From Nitrospinaceae bacterium UBA3496 (GTDB taxonomy: Bacteria > UBA8248): DNA of 38,485 nt. Below, in pieces: positions 1 through 8,123 of this stretch; position 1 is the first letter of the stretch, and the number at the start of each line of letters is the position of its first letter. Position numbers and translations under genes: made by a program. Location: positions 1-38,485 of the forward strand of contig DFQF01000064.1 in NCBI GenBank assembly GCA_002377645.1, read 5' to 3'. The notes beneath the pieces are model-generated. The model saw only the letters and a list, made by a program, of their open reading frames with translations, did not search any database and had not been told where the DNA came from.

Positions 1-512
1 ATTCTTAAAAATTGATCTAGATACTCATCATCATCTCCAGGCAAAAATGCATATTTTCCATCAATAAACCACATTCGATGACATCCTTTTCCTCCAACAG
101 GGAAAAAAGAAACGTGTTTCAGTTCCGGCAAATTTGACAAATCGTAAACATCAATTCCCGCTCTATGCGCACCTTCTTCACCAACATCCCATTGCTCATT
201 ATTTACAATCATTAAATCACCTGAGATTTGTAATTTCGTATTGTGAGTATTTGGAGGCGCAGAAATTTGATTTACGAGTCTGGGCTTAGACGAATTAGAA
301 ACATCCACTACACTCACACCAGCTCTACTTAATCCGATATGACCGCATAGAAGATAATCTCCATGCAAAATAATCTGCATAACATCACCCTTGCCCATTC
401 CACCAAAATCACAGTGCCCTAATAGTTTAAATCCTTTGCCTTGTGCTTTCCTACTTTCTTTTCCAGGCAATCCGCGACCAGGAAGTAGGACATCATTTAC
501 ATTACTAGACAT
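1..512 (-). CDS. LVIVD-repeat beta-propeller-like protein (3' part beyond window)
   Basis: The reading frame opens at an ATG at 512 and is still open at the window edge, so only about 170 N-terminal residues are visible. A strong GGAGG lies a few bases before the start. The visible protein contains repeats of the LVIVD type, with segments such as VSVVDVSNSSKPRLV and IDVYDLSNLPELK that form blades of a beta-propeller-like fold, and a His/Gly-rich stretch (GGKGCHRMWFIDGKYAF). No signal peptide is seen, so a cytoplasmic location is likely. LVIVD-repeat proteins are mostly uncharacterised; some occur beside oxidoreductases or surface proteins. No enzymatic function can be assigned. It is followed upstream by an independent small gene with which it may be cotranscribed. 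Confidence 0.75.
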   Translation of the reverse strand, partial: MSSNVNDVLLPGRGLPGKESRKAQGKGFKLLGHCDFGGMGKGDVMQIILHGDYLLCGHIGLSRAGVSVVDVSNSSKPRLVNQISAPPNTHNTKLQISGDLMIVNNEQWDVGEEGAHRAGIDVYDLSNLPELKHVSFFPVGGKGCHRMWFIDGKYAFLPGDDDEYLDQFLR

Positions 513-650
513 TGGAACCTCCAAGGAAGTTATGATGTAGAAACCAAAATATGAACTTTATCCCAACGTAACATCTAGATCTGACTACGTAAAACCTCGA
601 AGAACTTATTTCGTTATCTCATGAAGGATGAACGGAAAAAATAAGATCCT

Positions 651-1022
651 TTAAATTATCTTTACTTCTCTATCTGAAAAATCAATCTCAAGTGAAAATT
701 TACCTTCATTCATAAGCCAAGGCTTTATAGTAAAACTTCTAGCCCCACTTGAATGCATCGGATCTGATTCCGCAATTTTAGTTGCTTCTTCCAAAGAATT
801 TGCGCGTATAATTATCATTCCTTCACCAGCCCAACTATCCTCTTCATGCTCTCTATCCTTTTCCCTATGTGGACCAGCAGCAAACATAATCCCCTTTTTT
901 TCAATTTCAACCTGAAAAGCCAGATGTTCCTTTAAGTTTTCCATTATTGGACCCATTCCATTAACGGGTTTCGTAAAATATACATAAAGTTGCTTTTGTA
1001 GTGTTCCTTTACTAAATTCCAA
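651..1022 (-). CDS. YciI-like (dimeric alpha/beta barrel) protein
   Basis: A small protein of the YCII/muconolactone-isomerase-like ferredoxin fold. Family landmarks are HLAFQVEIEKKG, the AAGPHR turn with its conserved His, a central beta-strand GMIIIRA, the EEA.K.AESDP helix and the closing FTIKPWLMNEG. YciI-like proteins are small cytoplasmic dimers of mostly unknown role. The frame is open to 1055, but 1050-1092 is the T-tract and stem of a terminator. I therefore prefer the TTG at 1022, which has AAAGGGA six bases upstream; an ATG at 1049 and a TTG at 1055 remain possible. The family assignment is firmer than the start. Confidence 0.75.
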   Translation of the reverse strand: MEFSKGTLQKQLYVYFTKPVNGMGPIMENLKEHLAFQVEIEKKGIMFAAGPHREKDREHEEDSWAGEGMIIIRANSLEEATKIAESDPMHSSGARSFTIKPWLMNEGKFSLEIDFSDREVKII

Positions 1023-1060
1023 GAGATATCCCTTTCTTAAAAAATTCATTTTCAATTAAA

Positions 1061-1092
1061 AAACGCTGCTCCTAATTAAAGGAGCAGCGTTT
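1061..1092 (-). terminator. Rho-independent terminator after the NMT1-like gene
   Basis: A perfect 12-bp stem (AAACGCTGCTCC / GGAGCAGCGTTT) with an 8-base loop is followed on the minus strand by a run of T. It sits about 30 bases after the stop of the substrate-binding protein gene and ends that transcript. It also overlaps the likely leader of the YciI-like gene. Confidence 0.9.
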
Positions 1093-1119
1093 AATATAAT
1101 GACAAATGTTACGTAAAAA

Positions 1120-2118
1120 CTACTTATAACCCTCAGCTTTCGCAGCTTCTTTAGTTACACTCAGATCCATTCCTTCTGATCTAAGGTCAACGATTCTTTT
1201 CGCTTTTTTAAGTTTAAGTAGTACTTTACCCATATAATCAAACCATTTGTAATCTGTTTCGCTAGGATACAAACCAAAATCGATATCATTTACAGAAGCT
1301 TTAACCACGGAGAAAGAAACCTTTCCACCTTTTGAAGTCAAATGCGTATGATAGACTCTAGCAAACTTTTCATTGTTATCACGATGTAGTTTCATACCTT
1401 TAATGTATCCGCGAACATACTTCACTACTCCAGCTCTATCTGAGCTAAGAGTTCTAGAGTTAGCCATCATAATCCAAAGATTATTTGCATAACGGCAATA
1501 AGTTTCTACTGTACGAGCAAATCCTCTTTCAATAGCTATCGCTGCTTGTGGATTATTTAGACCAATCATTTGAACAATACCAGTTTTTAGAGCACTCATT
1601 CTTGTATCGGTATTCATATTAACTGTTGTAAAATCTTTAGTAGACATACCATATTTAGGAAGAATGAATGTTCTCAATGTAAAATAAGAACCCGTAGCTT
1701 TACCAATACCAAGTTTCTTACCTTTTAGGTCCTTTAAGGTTTTAATAGAAGACTTTGGAGAAGTTAAGAGTTTATTAGATTTACACCAGTAATTTGCGTT
1801 AAAAATCCCTTTAACTTTTGCTTTTTTAGAAATAGCAGAAAGAAACGCTCTATCAGCAGCACCACCAACATCAAGTGAGTTCGCTAATATAGCTTGTCTC
1901 ATTAATTTCCCTTGTGGAAACTGTTTGACAGTATAATTGCCTTTTCCAAAAGTTTTATCAAAATAACCCATTCTATTTGCAACAGCTCCTACAGAACCCA
2001 TAACCGCACGGTGATGTCCGATTCTGAATGTTTTAGCATCCACTGGTTTAGCTGTGTGCATAAAACTTACTACAAATGCAACAATAACTAGTACGCTTAA
2101 ATTAATCTTTGAAAACAC
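1120..2118 (-). CDS. NMT1/THI5-like ABC substrate-binding protein
   Basis: A periplasmic solute-binding protein of the NitT/TauT/SsuA (NMT1/THI5-like) superfamily. A signal peptide spans about residues 1-28, with a hydrophobic core VLVIVAFVVSF and a VDA cleavage site. The mature part starts with FRIGHH and contains the superfamily hallmark LKDLKGKKLGIGKATGSYF (about residues 127-145) and the lobe-linking segment LKTGIVQMIGLNNP. Substrates in this family include nitrate, taurine, sulfonates, thiamine precursors and aromatic acids; the ligand here cannot be told. The start is GTG at 2118 with AAGGGAGG upstream. No permease or ATPase gene is adjacent, and strong hairpins lie on both sides, so it is transcribed alone and either shares a transporter encoded elsewhere or serves another purpose. 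Confidence 0.88.
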   Translation of the reverse strand: MFSKINLSVLVIVAFVVSFMHTAKPVDAKTFRIGHHRAVMGSVGAVANRMGYFDKTFGKGNYTVKQFPQGKLMRQAILANSLDVGGAADRAFLSAISKKAKVKGIFNANYWCKSNKLLTSPKSSIKTLKDLKGKKLGIGKATGSYFTLRTFILPKYGMSTKDFTTVNMNTDTRMSALKTGIVQMIGLNNPQAAIAIERGFARTVETYCRYANNLWIMMANSRTLSSDRAGVVKYVRGYIKGMKLHRDNNEKFARVYHTHLTSKGGKVSFSVVKASVNDIDFGLYPSETDYKWFDYMGKVLLKLKKAKRIVDLRSEGMDLSVTKEAAKAEGYK

Positions 2119-2154
2119 GAATAGACCTCCCTTAAATTATTTCTAGAAAAAATC

Positions 2155-2171
2155 GCATTCATAAAGAATGC
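2155..2171 (-). terminator. Hairpin with T-run between EamA and substrate-binding protein genes
   Basis: GCATTC / GAATGC form a perfect 6-bp stem with a 5-base loop, followed on the minus strand by GATTTTTT. It could end the transcript coming from the EamA genes 130 bases upstream, or attenuate the leader of the substrate-binding protein gene. The stem is short and only half G+C, so confidence is moderate. Confidence 0.45.
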
Positions 2172-2300
2172 AAAAACAAAAAAAATGTGTATTTAATCGA
2201 ATCTTAACAGAAAAAACATTTTTTTCACAATAGGCAAATTTCAAGAAACTAATTTGAATAAAAATTACATGGAATAGGTTTAAAAAAATACGTATCTCAA

Positions 2301-3176
2301 TTAGGAAGCAATGAAAAAAGCACCCATAACAGATAAAATTCCACCAAGTACCACATAAAGAGTAATGAGTTCCTGTCTACGAAGAAAGAACCATGAGAAA
2401 AGTATCACAATCAGTACTGATAATCGTCCAATAGGAACTACTTCAACAACCTTCCCATTTTGTACCGCAATCCAAAAACAGAAAGATGCAAGCGCATTAA
2501 ATACTGAACCAAAGAAAGCGTTCTTAAAAGCACCTCTATTATTTTCATAAGGAGCAATCTCAATTTTATTCGTTATAAAGATGCTGCCCATTATCAAAGT
2601 TGCAACGAAATAAGAAACTGACATACCAAAAGTAGAAGATGGAATATACTCAAAACCATATCTTCGAAATACAAATGTAACGGCAAACGAAAGAGCAGAA
2701 AGTATAGGAACTGAATAATAAATGAGGGAAACATTTCTTTTTCTCTCATTTTTATCCATAACTAGAAGAATACCCCCAACCATAATTAAACAAATTCCAA
2801 AAGCTTCCCTCAAATCGATTGACTCGTTTAAAAAAAAGACGGCCAAAATAGAAGACCATATCAAAACCGTTTGCATCCAAATAGAACTTCTAGATGCACC
2901 GATCAGCCTTTGAGAAAGCAATCCAAGATAACGACCTAATAAAGAACCGAAAACTCCTACCAATAAAAACCAAAGAATTCCTTTTAATGGCCAATGTTCA
3001 AAACTATCCTGAAACAAAAACATGCCTGTAGCGAAGAAAAAAGAAATAATATTTGCAATCAGAACTACCAATGTTGGATTTATAAGGCCAAGTGATTTTT
3101 GATAGAAAATACGTGCTGTTGCAATTAGAAATGCAGAACCAAGTGCAAAGAAATTAGGATGTAAGAAATCTAACAT
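2301..3176 (-). CDS. EamA (DMT superfamily) transporter, copy 1
   Basis: A ten-helix drug/metabolite transporter of about 291 residues with the two internal EamA repeats: the first ends near GICLIMVGGILLVMDKNE, the second begins at YYSVPILSALSFAVTFVFRRYG. Hydrophobic helices run throughout and there is no signal peptide. DMT transporters export amino acids, nucleobases or other metabolites across the inner membrane; the substrate is unknown. The frame extends to a TTG at 3203, but I choose the ATG at 3176. From there the protein (MLDFLHPNFFALGSAF) aligns end to end with its neighbour (MLESIHPNLIALISTF). The two genes are tandem duplicates transcribed in the same direction with a gap of about 57 bases. 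Confidence 0.88.
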   Translation of the reverse strand: MLDFLHPNFFALGSAFLIATARIFYQKSLGLINPTLVVLIANIISFFFATGMFLFQDSFEHWPLKGILWFLLVGVFGSLLGRYLGLLSQRLIGASRSSIWMQTVLIWSSILAVFFLNESIDLREAFGICLIMVGGILLVMDKNERKRNVSLIYYSVPILSALSFAVTFVFRRYGFEYIPSSTFGMSVSYFVATLIMGSIFITNKIEIAPYENNRGAFKNAFFGSVFNALASFCFWIAVQNGKVVEVVPIGRLSVLIVILFSWFFLRRQELITLYVVLGGILSVMGAFFIAS

Positions 3177-3232
3177 TTTTGTTTCATTCTCAAAACTTAA
3201 CAAGAATTTTAAGGAGCGTTAATGAGATTCTA

Positions 3233-4105
3233 CTAGGAAATAATGAGGAATGCACCCAAAACAGAAACTACTCCTCCAATAACCACTTTCATAGTTATAG
3301 ATTCCTGTTCTCTTAGAAAAATCCAAGAAAAAAGTATAACAAATAAAACGGAAAGACGACCTATGGGGACAACTTCAACAACTTTTCCAAGATGTATTGC
3401 ATACCAGAAAAACATAGCGGCAAATGCATTTAAAAATCCTCCTGCCATTGCATTAAAAACACCAGCCCGTGATGTTTTCTTTTTCTTAGAATCGTTTTGA
3501 AAAATTAAAAGTCCGGAAAGAAACATAATAGCGGTCATATTTGAAACAGCCATTCCAAGAGGTGGAGAATCAATCCAGACTAAACCATATTTTCTAAATA
3601 AAAAAGTTAGAGCGAAACAAAAAGCGGTAAAAATAGGTGCTAAATAATAAACTGGCTTTATTGTTACACGCAATTCGACATCCTCTCTAACAAGAAGGAT
3701 TCCTCCAAACATAACTAAAATAATTCCAGATAAAACCATTAGATCTAAACTTTCATCTAAGAAAAAAACACCTATAACTGTGGACCAAACAAGAACAGAT
3801 TGTAGAAAAACAGAAGTTCTAGCAGCACCAACTAACCTTTGAGAAACAAAACTAAAATATCTTCCTAGTAGTGAACCAAAAATGCCGACTGTGAAAAACC
3901 AAAACATACCTTGAATAGGCCACTCAGACATCGTGCCAATAACAAAATAGAAAGCAACAGCAACTATAAAGGTTACAATATTAACAACAACGGTCATAAA
4001 AAGAGGATTAATAGTATTTAAGGATCTTTGGTAAAAAATCCTTGCAGCTGCAATAAAAAAAGTAGAAATTAGTGCAATGAGATTGGGATGTATTGATTCT
4101 AACAA
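3233..4105 (-). CDS. EamA (DMT superfamily) transporter, copy 2
   Basis: A 290-residue, ten-helix EamA-family transporter paralogous to the gene downstream. Shared landmarks are ARIFYQ.SL..INP near the N-terminus, W.L/F.VG.FGSLLGRY, SQRL.GA.R.S and the C-terminal GKVVEVVPIGRLSVLFVILFSW. The start is TTG at 4105; there is no strong Shine-Dalgarno sequence. A short out-of-frame ATG (ATGAATACAACTTGTTAG) overlaps the start and may matter for initiation. The substrate is unknown. The loop between halves differs from copy 1, which fits divergence of specificity after duplication. Confidence 0.87.
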   Translation of the reverse strand: MLESIHPNLIALISTFFIAAARIFYQRSLNTINPLFMTVVVNIVTFIVAVAFYFVIGTMSEWPIQGMFWFFTVGIFGSLLGRYFSFVSQRLVGAARTSVFLQSVLVWSTVIGVFFLDESLDLMVLSGIILVMFGGILLVREDVELRVTIKPVYYLAPIFTAFCFALTFLFRKYGLVWIDSPPLGMAVSNMTAIMFLSGLLIFQNDSKKKKTSRAGVFNAMAGGFLNAFAAMFFWYAIHLGKVVEVVPIGRLSVLFVILFSWIFLREQESITMKVVIGGVVSVLGAFLIIS

Positions 4106-4159
4106 GTTGTATTCATTCTAGGACTGAGGCCCTCTAGGAGAATTTGAAAAACTAAAAGT

Positions 4160-4783
4160 TCACGAACCTTTCAACCAGGACTCGGCAGTATCTCTAACTA
4201 ATTTTTCTTCAGGGCTATTTTTCAACACCAAATTAGGTGCAGGGTTATGACCTACCTTCGCATTCCTCCAACAGTGATAGCGTATGGCTTTAGGGAAACC
4301 ATCCAAATTAATAGAATCATAGAATGAACTAGGAACACTTTCAGGGTGACAAGGTTCCATTCTATCTTTTTCATAAATATTTGTTCGATCACAAATCTTC
4401 CATCTGTCTTCTCTTTGTTCAAGAATAGCGACACTCCTACTCCACGTTGTAAAATCAAATTCCAGATTATCTAAAATCCTTCTCTGATAAAGTACAAGGT
4501 CATATTCAGCAACTGCTCTAATTCCATTTATTCGAACCCAAGGGTTAGTAATTAGATGTTTTTGACTTTCACCCTCATGTCTAATAATCTTCATTTTCTT
4601 CGAACCTGCAATAAATTCTTCAACAGTTCCAGTAAACCAAGATGTAGTTAATTTAGCATCAGGATGAAAACAATCCCTTATAGCATCCCAATCTCCAGTA
4701 TCCCTAGCATAAATGGCAATCGAAAGCACATCCTTGATTTCACTTTTGTACATATTTTCTAATACTCGTGCATCTAAAGACAT
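4160..4783 (-). CDS. SnoaL/NTF2-like protein
   Basis: A cytoplasmic protein of about 207 residues whose first 140 residues form a SnoaL-like/NTF2 cone fold: an N-terminal helix (KDVLSIAIYARDTGDWDAI), FHPDAKLTTSWFTG, EYDLVLYQRR and the strand RWKICDRTNIYEKD. The fold includes scytalone dehydratase, ketosteroid isomerase and bile-acid 7-alpha-dehydratase, but many members have no known activity. The C-terminal 60 residues (HPESVPSSFYDSINLDGFPKAIRYHCWR) are an extension found in the SnoaL_4-type group. I choose the ATG at 4783 (AAGAG about 8 bases upstream) over the GTG at 4792. The neighbours give no clear pathway. Confidence 0.75.
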   Translation of the reverse strand: MSLDARVLENMYKSEIKDVLSIAIYARDTGDWDAIRDCFHPDAKLTTSWFTGTVEEFIAGSKKMKIIRHEGESQKHLITNPWVRINGIRAVAEYDLVLYQRRILDNLEFDFTTWSRSVAILEQREDRWKICDRTNIYEKDRMEPCHPESVPSSFYDSINLDGFPKAIRYHCWRNAKVGHNPAPNLVLKNSPEEKLVRDTAESWLKGS

Positions 4784-4818
4784 AGGAATCACTCTTTTTC
4801 AAAGATGGGAAGATAAAA

Positions 4819-4896
4819 TGGCGTCCCCAAGGGGATTCGAACCCCTGTTGCCGCCGTGAAAGGGCGGTGTCCTGGACCAGGCTAGACGATGGGGAC
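4819..4896 (-). tRNA. tRNA-Glu (anticodon TTC)
   Basis: On the minus strand the acceptor stem GTCCCCA pairs with TGGGGAC. The anticodon arm is CCGCC-CTTTCAC-GGCGG with anticodon TTC, and the T arm is AGGGG-TTCGAAT-CCCCT. The CCA tail is encoded (4819-4821). The sequence closely resembles standard bacterial tRNA-Glu. Confidence 0.97.
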
Positions 4897-5021
4897 ACAC
4901 ATAAATTCTTTTTTTAATGAAAAACACTAAATCCAAAGCGAAATTTATACTTCTTTTTTTTACTATAGTCTAGCGACTTCACATAATCTAGAATACAAAA
5001 AAAATTAAAGATACGCACAGA

Positions 5022-6692
5022 TTAGAAATCTGAATTCAAAAATCCATATTTTTTTATCAATTCAACTTTCAAATCTTCCCTTTTATTTTTTAAAGTTGTT
5101 GTCTTAGGCAAACTATCTTGGGGCCATATAAAAAAATCTATGACTTTTTTGTAATCTGCCAAATTCACTAAAGTCCTATTTATTTCGTTTCGTACATGTT
5201 CCGATTTTTCTGGAGTTTCAAACTGTTGTTCTTCATCAAGTACAACAACTGCAAAAACTTCTTCACTCCCCGTCCTCGTTTTCTTTCCTATAACGCAAAC
5301 TTCTTTAAAAAATCCATTCTTTAATAATTCTTCCTCAATTTCTTCAGGATAAATATTCTTACCCATTTCATTAATAATTACATTTTTAATTCTTCCACAA
5401 ATAATGAGATTGCCTTTTTTATCAAAACGACCAATATCACCTGTTTTAAACCAATCTTTATAAAAAACTTGTTCATTAAGTTTGTCATTTTTATAATATC
5501 CGCTCATAACATTTGGACCCTTAATCCAAATTTCTCCCTCGTTTTCTTTATTTGAATCCAACGATTCAACTCTAACTTTTACCCCTGGGATCGGAGGACC
5601 TACAGTATCAAAGTACCTTTTAATACCAGGAAGATTGGCATTGGTCACAGGAGAAGTTTCAGTCAATCCATACCCTTGAATAACTTCAATGCCTAACGAA
5701 AGCATATCAATTGAAATATCAGAGTTAAGTGGCGCACCTCCACTGACTAGATATCGTAAGTTCGGGCTAAGAGAATTTCTAATTTTTGGAAATATTTTAT
5801 CTCCTAGTCTCAAACAAAATCTAAATAACAGAAATCTTGAAGTAAAAAACAAAATCCAAAAAAGAGTTCTCTTAAATAAGGGTAGATTAGAAACCTCCCC
5901 AAAAATTCGTTTATGAATCAATCTAACAACTGCAGGAACCATCAAACAGATAGTAATTTTTTCTTCTAACATTGATTCCTTTAGAACTCTTGGATTCAAA
6001 GAGGACAAATAGTGGATCCGTGCTCCTGATACGATTGGAAGCAGAAAACCTGCTGTACTTTCAAACATATGGTGAAGTGGAAGTATAGAGAGAAAGATAT
6101 CTTTTGCACCACAATCAAAAATTTCAAGGACTGCATTTACGTTAGATGCTATATTTCCATGCGTAAGCATAACTCCTTTCGGAATACCCGTAGTCCCAGA
6201 AGAAAAAGATATTATCGCAAGATCATCGGGTTTTGCATCTCTCCCAACAAGATTCGATGGGACACAGTTTTTAAGCGAACAAAAACTCTCCAAAGACAAA
6301 GCAACAAGAGATTTTCCTAGTATCCTCTGCAATTCCTGAATACGTTCATTTTGCACTTCATCAGTCAAAATAAACTTAGTAAGAGAACGGTTTAAAATAT
6401 TGGATATTTCTTTATCACTTAGATTTATATCGAGCGGAACAATTACCCCACCTGCGAAAAGGATTCCAAAGAAACCTACAGACCATTCTGGACGATTAGA
6501 CGAGAATATTGCCACAGTTTGGCCTTCTTCAAGTCCCATTTCTTTTAATCTTTCTGCTAATAACAATGAGGAGTGTAAAATTTGAGTACGATTTAATTTA
6601 ATTTCTTTACCTGCAGAATTAGAAGAAGAAACAGCAATTTCTTTTGGAAATTTTTTAACTGAATTTAAAAATAACTCTAATAAGGTCTGCAT
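5022..6692 (-). CDS. AMP-forming long-chain acyl-CoA synthetase
   Basis: A 556-residue member of the ANL superfamily. It activates a carboxylic acid, most likely a fatty acid, with ATP to an acyl-adenylate and then to acyl-CoA in the cytoplasm. Visible motifs are the phosphate-binding loop SFSSGTTGIPKG (about residue 167), YGLTETSPV (adenylate site), DWFKTGDIGRFD with the adenine-ribose Asp, the hinge region CGRIKNVI, and the NIYPEEIEEEL segment of the C-terminal subdomain. The catalytic Lys near the C-terminus probably lies in LPKTTTLKNKRED. The FadD-like arrangement suggests a medium to long chain substrate, but no neighbouring beta-oxidation gene confirms it. ATG start with a weak Shine-Dalgarno sequence. 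Confidence 0.9.
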   Translation of the reverse strand: MQTLLELFLNSVKKFPKEIAVSSSNSAGKEIKLNRTQILHSSLLLAERLKEMGLEEGQTVAIFSSNRPEWSVGFFGILFAGGVIVPLDINLSDKEISNILNRSLTKFILTDEVQNERIQELQRILGKSLVALSLESFCSLKNCVPSNLVGRDAKPDDLAIISFSSGTTGIPKGVMLTHGNIASNVNAVLEIFDCGAKDIFLSILPLHHMFESTAGFLLPIVSGARIHYLSSLNPRVLKESMLEEKITICLMVPAVVRLIHKRIFGEVSNLPLFKRTLFWILFFTSRFLLFRFCLRLGDKIFPKIRNSLSPNLRYLVSGGAPLNSDISIDMLSLGIEVIQGYGLTETSPVTNANLPGIKRYFDTVGPPIPGVKVRVESLDSNKENEGEIWIKGPNVMSGYYKNDKLNEQVFYKDWFKTGDIGRFDKKGNLIICGRIKNVIINEMGKNIYPEEIEEELLKNGFFKEVCVIGKKTRTGSEEVFAVVVLDEEQQFETPEKSEHVRNEINRTLVNLADYKKVIDFFIWPQDSLPKTTTLKNKREDLKVELIKKYGFLNSDF

Positions 6693-6767
6693 AATTAGAG
6701 ATGCTCATGGAATTTATAAAATTAGTCAATAGACAAAAAATAGGAACATACTAATCCCAAAACATAA

Positions 6768-8075
6768 TCATTTTTTTGATTCAGGAGGAATCTTTTTACC
6801 ACTTGGATCAAATTCAGAATCTTGTACTTCAAGATCAAGGGTCTCTTGAATATCTGCATCACGTATATGCTCTAATCGATCTGCAGTATCATGAAAATGA
6901 CTATATGGAGCCTGAATTTCAGAAGAAAGATAAGATTCCCAAAGACGATGACTTCTCATTAGCGCTATTGATTCGGAATTTCCTGCTGCAGTGAGAAAAT
7001 AAACATCTCCACGTCGATCGATCTTTTTCTTAAATTCTAAGAATTTCATTGCAATTGAAAGCCATAATGGATGATGTATAAAGTAAAGCAAGATATGTTC
7101 TTTCGTTGCATCAAAATTATTCTCTTCTTTTGTTCTATAGATAATGGACAAAACATCTTCTTGAACTACTCTAAATCTAGTAACAGTTTTGTTTAACAAA
7201 CTTGAAAAAAGACCATATCTTGGCGAGATAATGACAACCAAAAAGAAAATTACACCTGATAAAGTTGCCATCATTCCTGAGGTATTAGTATCTGGAAATC
7301 CAAAAAAAGGAGGGAAAAATATCGCAGAAAAATGTCCTAAAACAGCACTCAAAATTGCAAAAAACATGCTAAGTAAAATCATTAGGGAAAGTTTATCTGT
7401 TAATAAATAGGCCGTTGACCCCGGAACTATGAGCATTGCTATTACAATTATGCTTCCAACACTTTCAAAAGCGGCTACTACAGTTAAGGCTGTTAGACCC
7501 ATTAAAGCATAATGCATGAGGTCAGAATTGAATCCCAATGAGGTAGCATATTGAGTATCAAAAGTCGTAATTCTTAATTCTTTAAAAAATAGAAGTACAA
7601 AACAACTATTTAATAAAAAGACTAGACTTAAAACCACAATGGCTCTAGGAACTTCAAGATCAACAAAAGTAATCATATCTAATGCTATATATTCCACTGC
7701 TCCATAGAGTACACATTCAGGATCTAATTCTACAGAATCAGCAGCTTGTACAATAAGAACAAGACCAATCGCAAAAAGTATTGTAAAAACAACTCCCATG
7801 GATGCACCTTGGTCTACATGACCGTGTTTGTGAATCCACTGAGTCAATATAGAGGTGACAACACCCAAAACTACAGCACCGAGAAACATAGAAAAACTAG
7901 CTTTACTAGAAGTTAAGAAAAATGCGATTGCCAGTCCTGGAAGGACAGAGTGACTTATTGCATCTCCCATCATAGACATTTTTTTTAAAACAAGGAAATT
8001 TCCCAATAGGGCACATGATAAGGATGCAAGTATCCCTGCACTGACAATCCAAAAATCTAGAACTGTCCATTCCAT
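6768..8075 (-). CDS. troD: Mn/Zn/Fe ABC transporter permease fused to a DtxR-like domain (TroD type)
   Basis: The first 290 or so residues are an ABC-3 family permease with the signature GDAISHSVLPG and about eight membrane helices. The last 130 residues are soluble and resemble DtxR/MntR metalloregulators: QEDVLSIIYR matches the N-terminal helix, DVYFLTAAG the wing, HRLWESYL (about 376-383) and HDTADRLEH (about 395-403) the dimerisation/metal-binding region. His395, Asp399, Glu402 and His403 fall where DtxR has His98, Cys102, Glu105 and His106. The DNA-recognition helix is poorly conserved. I choose ATG 8075 (AGGAG seven bases upstream) rather than 8099. Last gene of the troABCD operon, 48 bases after troC. 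Confidence 0.88.
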   Translation of the reverse strand: MEWTVLDFWIVSAGILASLSCALLGNFLVLKKMSMMGDAISHSVLPGLAIAFFLTSSKASFSMFLGAVVLGVVTSILTQWIHKHGHVDQGASMGVVFTILFAIGLVLIVQAADSVELDPECVLYGAVEYIALDMITFVDLEVPRAIVVLSLVFLLNSCFVLLFFKELRITTFDTQYATSLGFNSDLMHYALMGLTALTVVAAFESVGSIIVIAMLIVPGSTAYLLTDKLSLMILLSMFFAILSAVLGHFSAIFFPPFFGFPDTNTSGMMATLSGVIFFLVVIISPRYGLFSSLLNKTVTRFRVVQEDVLSIIYRTKEENNFDATKEHILLYFIHHPLWLSIAMKFLEFKKKIDRRGDVYFLTAAGNSESIALMRSHRLWESYLSSEIQAPYSHFHDTADRLEHIRDADIQETLDLEVQDSEFDPSGKKIPPESKK

Positions 8076-8123
8076 TCTTAAACTCCTAAGCAACTTCATT
8101 GAAAAAATGTAAAGTTAGTTCTT

